Shown one piece after another: positions 37,950-48,123 of a stretch of 64,000 nt of DNA; position 1 is the stretch's first letter, and every line of letters begins with the position of its first letter. The translations under genes and the position numbers were made by a program. Below the pieces are notes generated by a model. The model saw only the letters and a program-made list of their open reading frames with translations, was not told the origin of the DNA and made no database searches. This stretch comes from CBDCYN01 sp965224205 (GTDB lineage Bacteria; Planctomycetota; Phycisphaerae; Phycisphaerales; Phycisphaeraceae): positions 186,001 through 250,000 of the forward strand of contig CBDCYN010000016.1 in assembly GCA_965224205.1 (NCBI GenBank). The letters run 5' to 3'.

Positions 37950-39887
37950 CTAATGCTCGGGCCCGATCGGGATCACCCCGTGCTCGAGCCAGCGGATCTG
38001 CCCATCGAGCACGTCGTTGACCACCCGCTTACGCGACCGGCACCGTGACCGCTTGACACCCTGGAAATGGTCCTCGATCCGGTGCCGCGCCTGCTTGCAG
38101 AACAGCTTCGCCAGCGACCACGCCTCCCCATTGGCCCCGTGTTCACGGTGAAACAATAAGTGCTCGGCGTACGCACACGCCGCGGACATCGCGAACAGCT
38201 CCGTGCCGATCTCCATGAGGTGCCCCAGAAGGATCTGCCGCTTCTCTAAGCCCTGCTGATGACGCCCCATCGCGTGGAACAGGGTCATCGCCAACCGGTT
38301 CGACGTGCGATCCATGTACCGCCACTGCGCCGCCAGCCGCTTGTTCGTATCAAACGATCGCCGCCGCAGCCGCCCCCACCAACGGGCGGGGTACCACTTG
38401 GCGTAATAACCCAGCACGCCCAGCCCAGCCTTGGCCTTCTTACCGATCGGGTTACCCGGTCGCAGCACGTCCGCCGCTAGCCGCAGGTGCGGGTCGAGCG
38501 CCTCGCGGGCTAGGAACAGACGCATGATGTCGCTGGTGCCCTCGATGATGGTGTTGATCCGGCAGTCCCGCATCATGCGCTCGACCGGGTACCCGACCTC
38601 ACCGCGGGCCTCGAGCGACGCGGCCCGTTCATACCCCCGACCGCCGCGGAACTGCATCGTCTCGTCGACGATCTTCCACGCCGCCTCGGAGCAGAACAGC
38701 TTCGCCATCGCCGCTTCGATGCGGATGTCACGGCCTTCATCAGCCCAGTGCGAGGTCAGCCAAGTCACCGCCTCCATCGCGAACGTCGTGGCTGCGATGT
38801 ACGCGATCTTCTCCTGCCCCGCCTCGTGCTTAGCGATCGGCTGGCCCCACTGCTGACGCTCCTTGCCCCAGCGCCGCACGATCGACAAGCACTGCTTGGC
38901 CATGCCGGTGCACGCCGCAGGGAGCGTCAACCGACCGGTGTTGAGCGTTTTCAACGCGAGCTTCAGACCCAGCCCCTCGCCCCAGAGCAGGTTCTGGGCC
39001 GGGACTTTCACGTCGGTGAACCTCAGCAACCCGTTGTGGATCGCGCGGATGCCCATGAAGTCGCAGCGGTGGACGATCTCGATCCCGGGTGTGTTGGCCT
39101 CGACGATAAACGCGCTGATCTGCTGGCGCTCCTTGCCGCGGACGATCTTCGGGGCGGTCTGGGCCATGACGACCAGCAGGTCCGCGATCGGGCCGTTCGT
39201 CGTCCAAAGCTTCGTGCCGTTGATGATGTAGTGTTGGCCGTCGTCGGTGAGCTTGGCCGTCGTGGTCATGCGAGCCGGGTCGGAACCGACGTCGGGCTCG
39301 GTGAGGGCGAACGCCGACAACGCCCCGTCGCTGATCATCGGCAGGTACTTGGCCTTCTGCTCCTCGGTGCCGAACATCTTCAGCGGCTGGGGCACCCCGA
39401 TCGACTGGTGGGCCGAGACCTGCACCGCGGTCGACCCACAGTACGACGAGATCGCCATCATCACCCGGTTGTAGTTCACCTGTGACAGCCCCAGGCCGCC
39501 GTATTCTTTAGCGACCTTCATCTTGTACACACCCAGGCGCGTGAGGCCTTCGTGGACGTGTTGCGGGATCGTACGCGTCTCGTCGGCTTCGTCAGCGTTG
39601 AGGTGCTCAGCCAAAAACGCCGAGACCTTCTGGACTAATTCATCGCCGATCGCCCGGTCTTCGTCGCTCTGGTGAGGGAACGGCTCGAGCCACGACGGGT
39701 TGAATTGCCCCAGGAACAGCGGCCCGGCGAAGCTGCCGCGGTCGTCGCCGGCGTCACGGGCCGACTCGGCGACCTCCATGGCGGCGCGCTGGCCCTGGTT
39801 CATCTTAGAGGTATCGATGATCCCCAGGTCGGCCTCGGCCGGCGGGCGGGTGTCTTGGGTCTTGGGTGATTGTGTGCTCGTGCTCAT
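37950..39887 (-). CDS. Acyl-CoA dehydrogenase, long form
   Basis: The 645-residue protein starts at ATG 39887 (MSTSTQSPKTQDTRPPAEAD), preceded by GGAGGG; a longer upstream reading is basic and implausible. The FAD-dependent acyl-CoA dehydrogenase core spans about 75-470: FALTEPDVGSDPARM, LWTTNGPIADLLVVMAQT, and MQFRGGRGYERAASLEA followed by IIEGTSDIMRLFLA, whose Glu should be the catalytic base. An additional ~170-residue C-terminal helical domain resembles very-long-chain acyl-CoA dehydrogenases. It catalyses the first beta-oxidation step. The neighbours upstream in the operon are the FadJ-like, thiolase and acyl-CoA ligase genes. Confidence 0.92.
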   Translation of the reverse strand: MSTSTQSPKTQDTRPPAEADLGIIDTSKMNQGQRAAMEVAESARDAGDDRGSFAGPLFLGQFNPSWLEPFPHQSDEDRAIGDELVQKVSAFLAEHLNADEADETRTIPQHVHEGLTRLGVYKMKVAKEYGGLGLSQVNYNRVMMAISSYCGSTAVQVSAHQSIGVPQPLKMFGTEEQKAKYLPMISDGALSAFALTEPDVGSDPARMTTTAKLTDDGQHYIINGTKLWTTNGPIADLLVVMAQTAPKIVRGKERQQISAFIVEANTPGIEIVHRCDFMGIRAIHNGLLRFTDVKVPAQNLLWGEGLGLKLALKTLNTGRLTLPAACTGMAKQCLSIVRRWGKERQQWGQPIAKHEAGQEKIAYIAATTFAMEAVTWLTSHWADEGRDIRIEAAMAKLFCSEAAWKIVDETMQFRGGRGYERAASLEARGEVGYPVERMMRDCRINTIIEGTSDIMRLFLAREALDPHLRLAADVLRPGNPIGKKAKAGLGVLGYYAKWYPARWWGRLRRRSFDTNKRLAAQWRYMDRTSNRLAMTLFHAMGRHQQGLEKRQILLGHLMEIGTELFAMSAACAYAEHLLFHREHGANGEAWSLAKLFCKQARHRIEDHFQGVKRSRCRSRKRVVNDVLDGQIRWLEHGVIPIGPEH

Positions 39888-39966
39888 GTCGTCAGCCCTC
39901 CTTCTGTTCCTTTTCCGAATAACGTCGCTGTTCGATCGCTCAGGTCCAACCAAAAACGTGGTGGCT

Positions 39967-42186
39967 TTAGGACGTGGCGATGATGATCTCTTTCTTCGTT
40001 TCAACGGCGCGGATCGTGGGGCGGGGTTTACTTCGACGGTCGTAAAACCGCCCGCCCGTCCTGGCCAGCCGGTCGATCATCGGCGAGGGCACGAAACGTT
40101 CCCCGTAGGTCATGGATAACGTGTTAAGCCTCGCGGCGATCTCGACCGGGGTTTGCTCGTCGGCCCACCGCAGCAGCCCACCCCGAAACGGGGCGAACCC
40201 GGTGCCCATGAGCATGGCCATATCCAGGGTCTCCGCGTCCTTGACGATCCCTTCATCGAGGCAGCGGGCCGCCTCATTGACCATGGTGAGGATCGCCCGG
40301 TAGACGATCTGCTGGTCGGGGATGTCGTTGCCCTCGCCTTGCGATGAACCGCTGATCTGCTCGAGCACGCGGGGGTTGACCTTCTTGTCGCCTTTGCCGT
40401 AGACATAGATCCCGGCGCCGCGCTTCTTGCCCATCATCCCCCCGGCCTTGACCGCCGCTTCGAGCACGGGCGGCACGTGCATCCGGTGCCCGTAGGCCTT
40501 CTGTAATACCTGAGCGACCTTCAGCCCCACGTCGAGGCCGACCTCATCCGCCAGTGCCAGCGGGCCCATCGGCATGCCGAACTTCTCGATCAGCCGGTCG
40601 ATGCGCTTCGGGTCGACGCCTTCTTCAAACATCCGCACCGATTCGTTGACATACGGCAGCAGAACCCGATTCACCAGGAACCCGGCGCAATCGCCCACCA
40701 CCACCGGGGTCTTGCCCAGCCGACGGGCCAACGCGACCGCCTCGGCGACCGTTTCGGGTGAGGTTTCCTTACCGGGGATCACCTCCACGAGTGGCATCCG
40801 GTTGACCGGGTTAAAGAAGTGCAACCCGACAAACCGCTCGGGGAACTTCAACGCCTCGGCCATCTCGGTGATCGACAGCGACGACGTGTTGGTGCAAATT
40901 AAAGCGTCTGGGTCGACATGCAGCTCAAGCTCGGCCAGCACCTTCTTCTTGATCGCCATGTCCTCGACCACCGCCTCGACCACGACGTCGACGTTGGCGA
41001 ACCCGTGGTATCCCGTGGTGCCGGAGATCCGGTGCATCGCCATATCCATCTGCGCGGGCTTCATCTTCCGGCGCTTGACGAGTTGACGGTTCATGTCCGC
41101 CGCTTCGGCCAGGCCCTTGGCGACCGCGTCCCAGGTCAGGTCCTTCATCCGGACCGATAGCCCCGCCCCGCTCAAAGCCCAGGCGATCCCGCCGCCCATC
41201 ACCCCAGCCCCGACGACGGCGCTGCGTCGGAGGACCCGCGTGGGCATGGTCATCGATTCCGTGAGCTTCTTCTTCGTCCGCTGCGAGGCTTGGAATACCC
41301 ACACCAAGTTCCTGCTTACCGAAGTCGTTGCCAGCGATCCGAACGCCTCAGCCTCGACCTTCAGCCCCTCTTCGATTGGCTCGCCGAATGTTTTTCGGAT
41401 CACGTTCAGCGCCTCGACCGGGGCGGGGTAGTGGCCCTTGGTGCGTTTCTCGAGCTGCTTCGACGCCTGGCGGTAGATCAACGCCCGCCCGGGCGGGGTT
41501 TTCTCTAATAAACGCATCGCCAGCGGCTGACGCTTGACGCGACGCTGGCGGACTTTTCGTGCGCCATGCGAGGATTGGATCTTTTCGATGAACTTGCGGG
41601 TTTGTTCTTGGAGGAACGGTGGCGCGACCAGCCCATCGACCAAGCCCATCTTATGAGCCTTGGTCCCGGTGACGGTCTTGGCGCTCAGGATCAGGTCCAG
41701 TGATTTGGGCAGACCCACGAGCCGCGGCAGCCGCTGCGTTCCGCCCCAACCGGGGAGGATGCCAAGCTTCACCTCGGGCAACCCTAACGTTGTCTTGTCA
41801 CCATCGGTCGCGAGGCGGTAGTCACACGCCAGGGCCATCTCCGTGCCCCCGCCCATGCACGCACCGTGGATCACCGCCAGGGTCGGCATGCGTAGCGCCG
41901 CGAGCTTGTCGAACACCTGCTGGCCCATCTGGGCTTTGTGCACGGCGTCGTCATGGTCCTTGATCGCGGCCAATTCGGCGATGTCGGCGCCGGCGATAAA
42001 CCCATCGGGCTTGCTGCTGTGGATGACCAGGGCGGCGAGGCTCGTATCGTTGGCGAGCTGTCCGAGCACCTCGTCGAGCTGGTGCATGGCCGCGGAGGTG
42101 AACTTGTTGACTTTTTCCCCGGGCAGGTCGAACCGCAGCCAAGCGATAGAGTATCCGTCGATTTCAATGGTCCAGGTGCTTTCCAT
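39967..42186 (-). CDS. fadJ: Bifunctional enoyl-CoA hydratase / 3-hydroxyacyl-CoA dehydrogenase
   Basis: The 739-residue protein starts at ATG 42186, sharing a base with the thiolase stop (TAATG). The N-terminal crotonase domain (about 1-300) has GFIAGADIAELA, catalytic Glu in GGGTEMALACDYRLA and Glu in LGLPEVKLGILPGWGGTQRL. The C-terminal part has the NAD fold (VVGAGVMGGGIAWALSGAG), catalytic His in GLHFFNPVNRMPLVEVI and two 3HCDH helical domains. It catalyses the second and third steps of fatty-acid beta-oxidation. The FadJ versus FadB assignment rests on overall layout and the FadI-like thiolase partner. Confidence 0.93.
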   Translation of the reverse strand: MESTWTIEIDGYSIAWLRFDLPGEKVNKFTSAAMHQLDEVLGQLANDTSLAALVIHSSKPDGFIAGADIAELAAIKDHDDAVHKAQMGQQVFDKLAALRMPTLAVIHGACMGGGTEMALACDYRLATDGDKTTLGLPEVKLGILPGWGGTQRLPRLVGLPKSLDLILSAKTVTGTKAHKMGLVDGLVAPPFLQEQTRKFIEKIQSSHGARKVRQRRVKRQPLAMRLLEKTPPGRALIYRQASKQLEKRTKGHYPAPVEALNVIRKTFGEPIEEGLKVEAEAFGSLATTSVSRNLVWVFQASQRTKKKLTESMTMPTRVLRRSAVVGAGVMGGGIAWALSGAGLSVRMKDLTWDAVAKGLAEAADMNRQLVKRRKMKPAQMDMAMHRISGTTGYHGFANVDVVVEAVVEDMAIKKKVLAELELHVDPDALICTNTSSLSITEMAEALKFPERFVGLHFFNPVNRMPLVEVIPGKETSPETVAEAVALARRLGKTPVVVGDCAGFLVNRVLLPYVNESVRMFEEGVDPKRIDRLIEKFGMPMGPLALADEVGLDVGLKVAQVLQKAYGHRMHVPPVLEAAVKAGGMMGKKRGAGIYVYGKGDKKVNPRVLEQISGSSQGEGNDIPDQQIVYRAILTMVNEAARCLDEGIVKDAETLDMAMLMGTGFAPFRGGLLRWADEQTPVEIAARLNTLSMTYGERFVPSPMIDRLARTGGRFYDRRSKPRPTIRAVETKKEIIIATS

Positions 42187-43475
42187 TACGCCGCCTCCAG
42201 TACCAGGGCTGCGCCTTGACCGCCGCCGACACACAGCGTGGCTAGCCCGCGTTTCTTCTTGTTGCGTTTGAGTTGATTCAGCAGGGTAACCACCAGGCGT
42301 GTGCCGGTGGTGCCCACGGGGTGGCCCAGGGCGATGGCCCCGCCGTTGACGTTGAGCCGGTCTCGGTCGAGCTTGCCAACGGACTTGTCGCGTCCCAGGC
42401 ACCGCCGGGCGAAGTCGGCCGATTCGAAGGCCTTTTCGTTAGCGATCACCTGGGCCGCGAAAGCCTCGTTGAGTTCGATCAGGTCAAAGTCGTCCATGTC
42501 CAGGCCGGTGCGTTTAAGCAGCTTCGCGGTCGCGTAGACCGGGCCCAGGCCCATGCGGCTGCCCTCGAGCCCAGCATAGGTCCAAGCCGTGAGGAACCCG
42601 ATCGGGCGTAGGCCCAGCTGGTGGGCGACGTCTTCACGGGCCATCAATACCGCAGCGGCGCCGTCGGTGATCGGGCAGGCGTTGCCGACGGTGACGGTCC
42701 CTGCTTCGCGGTCGAAGACCGGTTTGAGCTTGGCTAAGGCGTCGATGCTCTGGCCGGGGCGTGGGCCGTCGTCTTCTTGTTGAACGGTTTTGTATTTTGG
42801 GGGCACCACAACCGGGACGATCTCGTCGTCAAAAGCACCGGTCTGCTTGGCGCGGTTGGCTTTTTCGTGGCTGGCTAGGGCGAATTCGTCTTGTTCGCGG
42901 CGTGTGATCGAAAACTCACGGGCGAGCACCTCGGCGGTTTGACCCATGTTTAGGCCACAGACCGGGTCGGTGAGGCCTAGCTTCAGGGCAATGACCGGGG
43001 CCAGGTGGCCGGGGCGGAACGTGCTGAGGGCTTTGAGTTTCTTCGAGGCCGTCTTGGCCTTGGCCAGGTGCATGAGCAGGTCGGTCATTTTGTCGCCCAA
43101 GAGCATGGGGACGTTGCTCATCGACTCGGTGCCGCCGGCGAGGATCAGGCGCGCTTGACCCGAGGCGATCTGGGCCGCGGCGGCGGTGATGGCCTGCATG
43201 CCCGAGGCGCAATTGCGGTGGACCGTATGGGAGATGACATGCTCGGGGATCCCCGCCTTAAGGCCAATTACCCTTGCGATGTTAGCCGCGTGGGCGGGTT
43301 GGGAGACGTTGCCGAAGATGACCTCATCGAGCATGCCGGGATCGATCTCGGTGCGGGCCAGCAGCTCCTTGGTCGCGAAGGCGGCCAGGTCGTCGGCTTG
43401 GACATCTTTGAGCGGGCCGCCCGCTTTGCACAGCGGGGTGCGCACGCCGTCAATGATCGCGATTCGCTTCGTCAT
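42186..43475 (-). CDS. fadI: Acetyl-CoA C-acyltransferase (thiolase)
   Basis: The 429-residue thiolase starts at ATG 43475 (MTKRIAIIDGVRTPLCKAGG) with AAGGAG upstream. The nucleophilic Cys lies in HTVHRNCASGMQA, the catalytic His in IALGHPVGTTGTRLV and the second Cys in CVGGGQGAALVLEA. It cleaves 3-ketoacyl-CoA to acetyl-CoA in beta-oxidation. Its coding start lies within the end of the acyl-CoA ligase gene (26-nt overlap) and its stop touches the fadJ start, so all three are translationally coupled. Length and pairing suit FadI better than a biosynthetic AtoB-type thiolase. Confidence 0.92.
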   Translation of the reverse strand: MTKRIAIIDGVRTPLCKAGGPLKDVQADDLAAFATKELLARTEIDPGMLDEVIFGNVSQPAHAANIARVIGLKAGIPEHVISHTVHRNCASGMQAITAAAAQIASGQARLILAGGTESMSNVPMLLGDKMTDLLMHLAKAKTASKKLKALSTFRPGHLAPVIALKLGLTDPVCGLNMGQTAEVLAREFSITRREQDEFALASHEKANRAKQTGAFDDEIVPVVVPPKYKTVQQEDDGPRPGQSIDALAKLKPVFDREAGTVTVGNACPITDGAAAVLMAREDVAHQLGLRPIGFLTAWTYAGLEGSRMGLGPVYATAKLLKRTGLDMDDFDLIELNEAFAAQVIANEKAFESADFARRCLGRDKSVGKLDRDRLNVNGGAIALGHPVGTTGTRLVVTLLNQLKRNKKKRGLATLCVGGGQGAALVLEAA

Positions 43476-45426
43476 GTTTCTCCTTTGCCCTGGGGGTCGT
43501 CTCTGCATGATGACGGCCGTTGCCGTTGCTTTTCCCATTATTCTTACGTGTATCCGTGGCAACGGTTTGGTCGACATCCATATTATCCGCGCGGCCGTGG
43601 CGGTCGTCATCGCCGTGGTCGGTATCGCCGTCTGGGTCGCTGGGTAGGCCGGTTTTGGAACCGTTGTACATGGTTTCGATGATGTCGCGGTACTCGTCTT
43701 GGATCTGCTGGCGGCGGAGCTTCTGGGTCGGGGTCAGCGACCCGTTGTCGACCGATAGCTCGCCGGCGACCAGGCGGTAGTTGCGGATCCGCTCCCACGG
43801 CTCGAGTTTTTCGTTGATGCGCTCCAGGACGCGCTCGATCTGCTGCTTGACCTCGGGCAGCTCGAGCAGTTCGTCGTCGCTCATTTCTTCATCGACGGCC
43901 GGCCCCATGGCTTTCCGTAGGTAGGCGGTATCGGGGAAGATCAGGCAGCAGGGGTATGGCCGGGCATCGGCGAACACGCACGCCTGGTCGATCAGGGGTG
44001 AGGCGGTCAGGGCCTGCTCGATCGGGGCGGGGCTGACGTACTTGCCGCCGGCGGTTTTGCAAAGGTCCTTGATCCGGCCGGTGATCGTGAGGTAGCCGTC
44101 TTCATCGATCTGGCCCTGGTCGCCGGTGTGCAGCCAACCGTCGGCGTCGATCATCTGGGCGGTGGCGCGCGGGTCGCGGTGGTAGCCGGCCATGATGTTG
44201 GGCCCGCGGGCGAGGACCTCGTCGTGGTCGCCGATCCTCAGCTCGACCCCGGGTATCGCCTGGCCGACGGTGCCCACGCGGTTGTGGCCGGGGTGGTTGC
44301 CGGTGATGACCGGCGACGCCTCAGTAAGGCCGTAGCCCTGGTAGATGGGCACGCCGATGTTCATGAAAAACCGGCACAGGCGCGGCGATAAAGGGGCACC
44401 GCCACAGATGAGTGTCCGCAGGTGTCCGCCCAGGGCGTGGCGCATCCTCGCGTACACAAGGCTCTCGGCTAAGCGATCGCTGAGCGTCGTGGAATGGCCG
44501 TTGCCGTTGCGGGCGTGTGCGAGGCGGATCGCCCAGCGGCCCAGCGGTTTGCGGAGCATCCCCGCGGACTCGACCTTGGCGACGATCGAGGTATAGATCT
44601 TTTCGAGCACCCTCGGGACGACCGCCACGGCGGTGGGTTTCACGTGCGCTAGTGTTTCGGGCAGGTCTTGGGCGGGGTTGGCGAACCAGAGGCTCACCCC
44701 ACGGCTAAGGCAAAAATAGGTGACCATGCGCTCGAATGCGTGGGCCAGGGGCAGGATGCTCAACGCGCGGTCATCGGCGGCATTGAAGTCGAACCACTGA
44801 CCGGCGGCGTGGATCTGTGACACCACATTGCGGTGGGTGAGGCTCACGCCCTTGGGTCGGCCCGAGGTGCCGCTGGTGTAGATGATCGTGGCGATGTCGT
44901 CGGGCTTGGCGCGGCTGCACATCTTCGCGAACAGGGTCGGGTCTTTGATGGACAACTCGTCGCCGTACTGCATCAATGAATCGTCGCTGATGAACGACCC
45001 GCGCGACGTGCCCGCTCCGTGGACGATGGTCCGTGAAAACAAGCGCCGGCAGCCGCCGGTGCGGAAGCGTTGGACGGCTTTGTCACCGCAGATGAAGGTC
45101 AGCCGGATGTCGGCGTGGCGGATCTTGTACTTCAGGTTCGTGACGCTGCTGGTGGTGAACAGCGGGACCGAGACCCCGCCGGCGATGAGGATGGCCAGAT
45201 CGGCCATGAGCCACCAGGGCGACGACTCGGCGAGGATGCCCACAGATTGACCGGGCTTAAGACCCATCGCCTTAAGCCCTAGGGCCATGCGGCGCACACG
45301 CTTGGTGAACGACTCGGTCGAGACGTTCTGCCACGCGTCGTCTTGGCGGAGGTTCAGCGCCGTGGCGTGGTGGTACGTGTGCGTCACGTGCTGGAAAAGG
45401 GCCGGGATGGTGTCGAAATGTTCCAT
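43450..45426 (-). CDS. fadD: Long-chain fatty-acid--CoA ligase
   Basis: The 658-residue AMP-forming ligase starts at ATG 45426 (MEHFDTIPALFQHVTHTYHH). The signature motifs are IIYTSGTSGRPKGVSLTHRN (ATP), YQGYGLTEASPVI, GWLHTGDQGQIDEDGYL and the C-terminal ITGRIKDLCKTAGGKYVSP. It activates fatty acids for beta-oxidation at the membrane. The last ~70 residues are a low-complexity tail rich in Asp, His, Asn and Lys (DPDGDTDHGDDDRHGRADN) that overlaps the thiolase start; such a tail is unusual for FadD. First gene of the fatty-acid operon. Confidence 0.92.
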   Translation of the reverse strand: MEHFDTIPALFQHVTHTYHHATALNLRQDDAWQNVSTESFTKRVRRMALGLKAMGLKPGQSVGILAESSPWWLMADLAILIAGGVSVPLFTTSSVTNLKYKIRHADIRLTFICGDKAVQRFRTGGCRRLFSRTIVHGAGTSRGSFISDDSLMQYGDELSIKDPTLFAKMCSRAKPDDIATIIYTSGTSGRPKGVSLTHRNVVSQIHAAGQWFDFNAADDRALSILPLAHAFERMVTYFCLSRGVSLWFANPAQDLPETLAHVKPTAVAVVPRVLEKIYTSIVAKVESAGMLRKPLGRWAIRLAHARNGNGHSTTLSDRLAESLVYARMRHALGGHLRTLICGGAPLSPRLCRFFMNIGVPIYQGYGLTEASPVITGNHPGHNRVGTVGQAIPGVELRIGDHDEVLARGPNIMAGYHRDPRATAQMIDADGWLHTGDQGQIDEDGYLTITGRIKDLCKTAGGKYVSPAPIEQALTASPLIDQACVFADARPYPCCLIFPDTAYLRKAMGPAVDEEMSDDELLELPEVKQQIERVLERINEKLEPWERIRNYRLVAGELSVDNGSLTPTQKLRRQQIQDEYRDIIETMYNGSKTGLPSDPDGDTDHGDDDRHGRADNMDVDQTVATDTRKNNGKSNGNGRHHAETTPRAKEKHDEANRDH

Positions 45427-46181
45427 AATCGGCTTACGCTGCCTGCCGACAAAAAGATCTGTTGGGCGGCTTTGGTCTACAGCACAGGGCAGAGGCGGGA
45501 GCGGGCGATTAATCATAGGATCGCCGCGCCGGGCTGGGCCAGCGGCAGACCATCCGAGCCATTAAAAAACCCTGATCTCTTCCTTCCTGTGTTGCGGGCC
45601 GTGTCTGCTTGACACCTCAACCGCCCCGGAGTGCTCCGGAGTGCTCCGGAACGCTACAAAGGCGTTCGCTCCTAACTTATAGATAAACCCGAATCCGGTT
45701 AAAGCAAGTGGAGGGGGGGAGTTTTTCGATGGGTAGGTGTACGGGTGTAGGGCTTGTATACATATCGCGGATCAAAGTGCCGCGTGCTGGTTGTCGGTGA
45801 CCGCGGATTTTTCTTGCGGCGTACACGAGTCATGCCGTCATCTCATCCGGGATCGGGATACACGGGCGCCTCCGCTGCTACAGGGTGTCGTTCAGCCTTG
45901 TGTGAGTCAAGAAGTTTCTCAACGAAGCAACCCGGATCCGGTTCAAGTAGCTCAACCGACGAAATCAGCGATGTTCATTGAGCTGGGACAACTTTAGCCG
46001 CGTTGTTTCAGCCAGCCCTCTCTCACGCGTGTGTCTGCCACGAATGTGAATCTGCCACTCGCTCGTGATACCGACATCCAAGTGAATTAGTTGTCGCGAG
46101 CTCAAGGCTTCAATCGGGCATAATGGGTTTTAATGAGGGGACAGCCGGGCGACCGGCGTGGGGATCTCGATTACACTCTAC
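45427..46181. other. Intergenic region with short tandem repeat and a family B repeat
   Basis: No gene is supported in this 755-bp region between divergent fadD and xseB. Around 45627-45658 there are three tandem copies of a 10-bp unit (CCGGAGTGCT). A family B repeat spans 45756-45862 (starting TATACATATCGCGGATCAAA). The promoters of fadD and xseB should lie at the two ends, but no boxes were fixed. Confidence 0.5.
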
Positions 46182-46490
46182 ATGATGAACCGCCCACCAT
46201 CATCGACACCCGAGCCGAACCCTGATGGGGATAAAGATGCCGCCCCAGAACTGAAGGTCGGTTCACTAAGATTCGAAGACGCGATCGAACGGATCGAATC
46301 TTTAATTGAAGCGATCGAGTCGGGCCAGATCGGGCTCGAAGAAAGCCTGCATAGCTATGAACACGGGATGAAGCTGATCTGCCACTGCCGAACGATCCTG
46401 GACGCGGCCGAGAAGCGAGTCGCTCAATGGACGGTCAGTGCTGACGGGCAGTTGCAAGCTCCCAAAGAGGACCCCGAGGAAAACGATTAG
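46182..46490 (+). CDS. xseB: Exodeoxyribonuclease VII small subunit
   Basis: The 102-residue protein has the XseB core: RFEDAIERIESLIEAIESGQ then IGLEESLHSYEHGMKLICHC, followed by a coiled helix. The small subunit forms the helical cap that regulates the XseA nuclease, which degrades single-stranded DNA in repair. The start is uncertain: ATG 46182 is used, with another ATG one codon later and a GTG at 46158. No xseA is present in the window. The acidic tail (APKEDPEEND) is usual. Confidence 0.9.
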   Translation: MMNRPPSSTPEPNPDGDKDAAPELKVGSLRFEDAIERIESLIEAIESGQIGLEESLHSYEHGMKLICHCRTILDAAEKRVAQWTVSADGQLQAPKEDPEEND

Positions 46491-46954
46491 GATCTTCTCA
46501 ATGCTTCGGCCTCGCGAATGGGTTGGGGACGCAGGTCGTCCAGCGGAGGATCACCGAAGACGAAGAGGATCTCGCATGATGGCGCCGTGCGGCGGCCCAT
46601 CAGTGGCGGGACCAGCAGTTCGGTATGTTGCGCTACATTCAGGGCCGGGGCGTGGTCGGCTTCGATGGCCTCGGGAGAAACATATCCCAGGGGCTGATGT
46701 AAACGGGTACGGTTGGTCCGCCTAGCGCCTCGGCCCCCAAACCATCGGCCATGGCTGCCCCTGCCGAGCCAGAGCACCAGACGAAGCGTGATCGTAGTAA
46801 TATACCCATCCCGGATGAAATTGCGGGATCACTCGTGTACGCGGCAGGGAAATTCTCGGCGTCCTGCGCTTGCCCGATGCGGTACTTTGATACGCGATGT
46901 GTCGATCTTTTCCCGTTCCAGGCACGAATTAGACTGATGCGGTACTAATGGGGC
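46491..46954. other. Intergenic region with IS3 remnant and reversed family B repeat
   Basis: A minus-strand stretch (about 46610-46717) reads TRLHQPLGYVSPEAIEADHA, which resembles the C-terminal motif of IS3-family transposases; nothing else of the gene remains. A reversed family B repeat covers 46801-46904. No intact gene is present. Confidence 0.45.
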
Positions 46955-47980
46955 ATGTCGAGTGGGGCCGCTTCGTTTCTGATTTTTAGCTCGGTCAACT
47001 TCTGTTGGCTGTGCCTGGGGTACGCGGCGAGGCGAAGGCGGTGGGTCAACGAAGAGCTGAGCCGGCCGATCCATTTCCACACCGTGGTATGGATCTGGTC
47101 TAGCGCGATCCTGCTGAGCCTGTGGAAGCTGCCGATCCGGGTCGAGAACCTGTGGCTGCTGGTGATCCAGCCGGTGTTGATGGGCTTGTGCGCGTACGGG
47201 TCGATCCCGCTGGCCAAGGCGATCGGGTGCACGCGGGATCAGGTCGGGGTGATCGCGGTCGCCTCGGGGCTGGGTAATCACGGGTTTACTCTCGGTTCAT
47301 ATCTGTGTTACGTGCTGCTAGACCCGCCGGATGAGGCGCTGGCATATAGCACGGCGTACGCGATGGTGACGAATCTTTCCGTCGTGACCTTGATCTATCC
47401 CCTGGCGCGTTACTACGGGGCTAACTCGGGTGCACACGACGGGGGCGGGAGCAGTCGGTCACCGGGCGGGTCCCGGACGGGGGGTCCCAAACCGATCGCA
47501 GTGATGATGGCCGAGAATTTCCTGGATCTGCGTGCGATGCCGATGTACGCGGCGTTGGTGGGGGTGGGCCTGGCGGCGACCGATACGGCGTTCCCGCTGT
47601 GGATCAGCCGTTGGCACGTGCTGGAGGTGCTATTTTATCTGGGGGGTTTGGGCGGTTACCTCGGGATCGGGCTTCGGCTCCGGCTCGGGGACTCCAAGCG
47701 GTACCTCAAACATCACGTGCTGGTGGCGGGGATGAAGCTGATGGTGATGCCCCTGGCCGCGGCGGCCCTGCTTTGGGGAATTAGCCTCACGCCTCGGCCG
47801 GTGCTGCCGCTGATGCGACAGGTCGTCGAGATCCAAGCGATGACCCCGTGCGCGATTATCACGGTGATGATCGCGAATCTGTTCCACCTCGACCCTCGAC
47901 TGGCCAGCGTCGTGTGGGTGTGGAACACGGTCCTGTTCGTGGGTTTGTCGTTGCCGGTAGTCTTGATGACAATGGCTTAG
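46955..47980 (+). CDS. AEC-family membrane transporter
   Basis: The 341-residue protein has about ten membrane helices arranged as two five-helix halves separated by a hydrophilic, Gly/Ser-rich loop (about 155-180). It matches the auxin efflux carrier (AEC) permease family, including a helix-breaking GLGNHGFTLGSYL region and a second-half AMTPCAIITVMIANLF. AEC members export or import small organic acids or amino-acid derivatives; the substrate here is unknown. It stands alone, convergent with murC. No ribosome-binding site is obvious beyond GGGG close to the ATG. Confidence 0.82.
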   Translation: MSSGAASFLIFSSVNFCWLCLGYAARRRRWVNEELSRPIHFHTVVWIWSSAILLSLWKLPIRVENLWLLVIQPVLMGLCAYGSIPLAKAIGCTRDQVGVIAVASGLGNHGFTLGSYLCYVLLDPPDEALAYSTAYAMVTNLSVVTLIYPLARYYGANSGAHDGGGSSRSPGGSRTGGPKPIAVMMAENFLDLRAMPMYAALVGVGLAATDTAFPLWISRWHVLEVLFYLGGLGGYLGIGLRLRLGDSKRYLKHHVLVAGMKLMVMPLAAAALLWGISLTPRPVLPLMRQVVEIQAMTPCAIITVMIANLFHLDPRLASVVWVWNTVLFVGLSLPVVLMTMA

Positions 47981-48123
47981 GTTCAGCGTCGAATCTTTTG
48001 AGGAGGTCGGGCGAAGGCTGTCACGGTTCGTTCGCTTGGGATCGCGTCAATGCAATGATGCGGGGTTAAAACGGTTTGTGTGACGTCAACGTTTCAAGAT
48101 TTAATAAAACCAAGATTCAATAA

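Noticed and set aside
42187..42402. 72-residue N-terminal extension of the FadJ-like protein
   Set aside because: The extension is basic, low complexity and lies in the thiolase gene; the ATG at 42186 overlapping the thiolase stop is the natural start.
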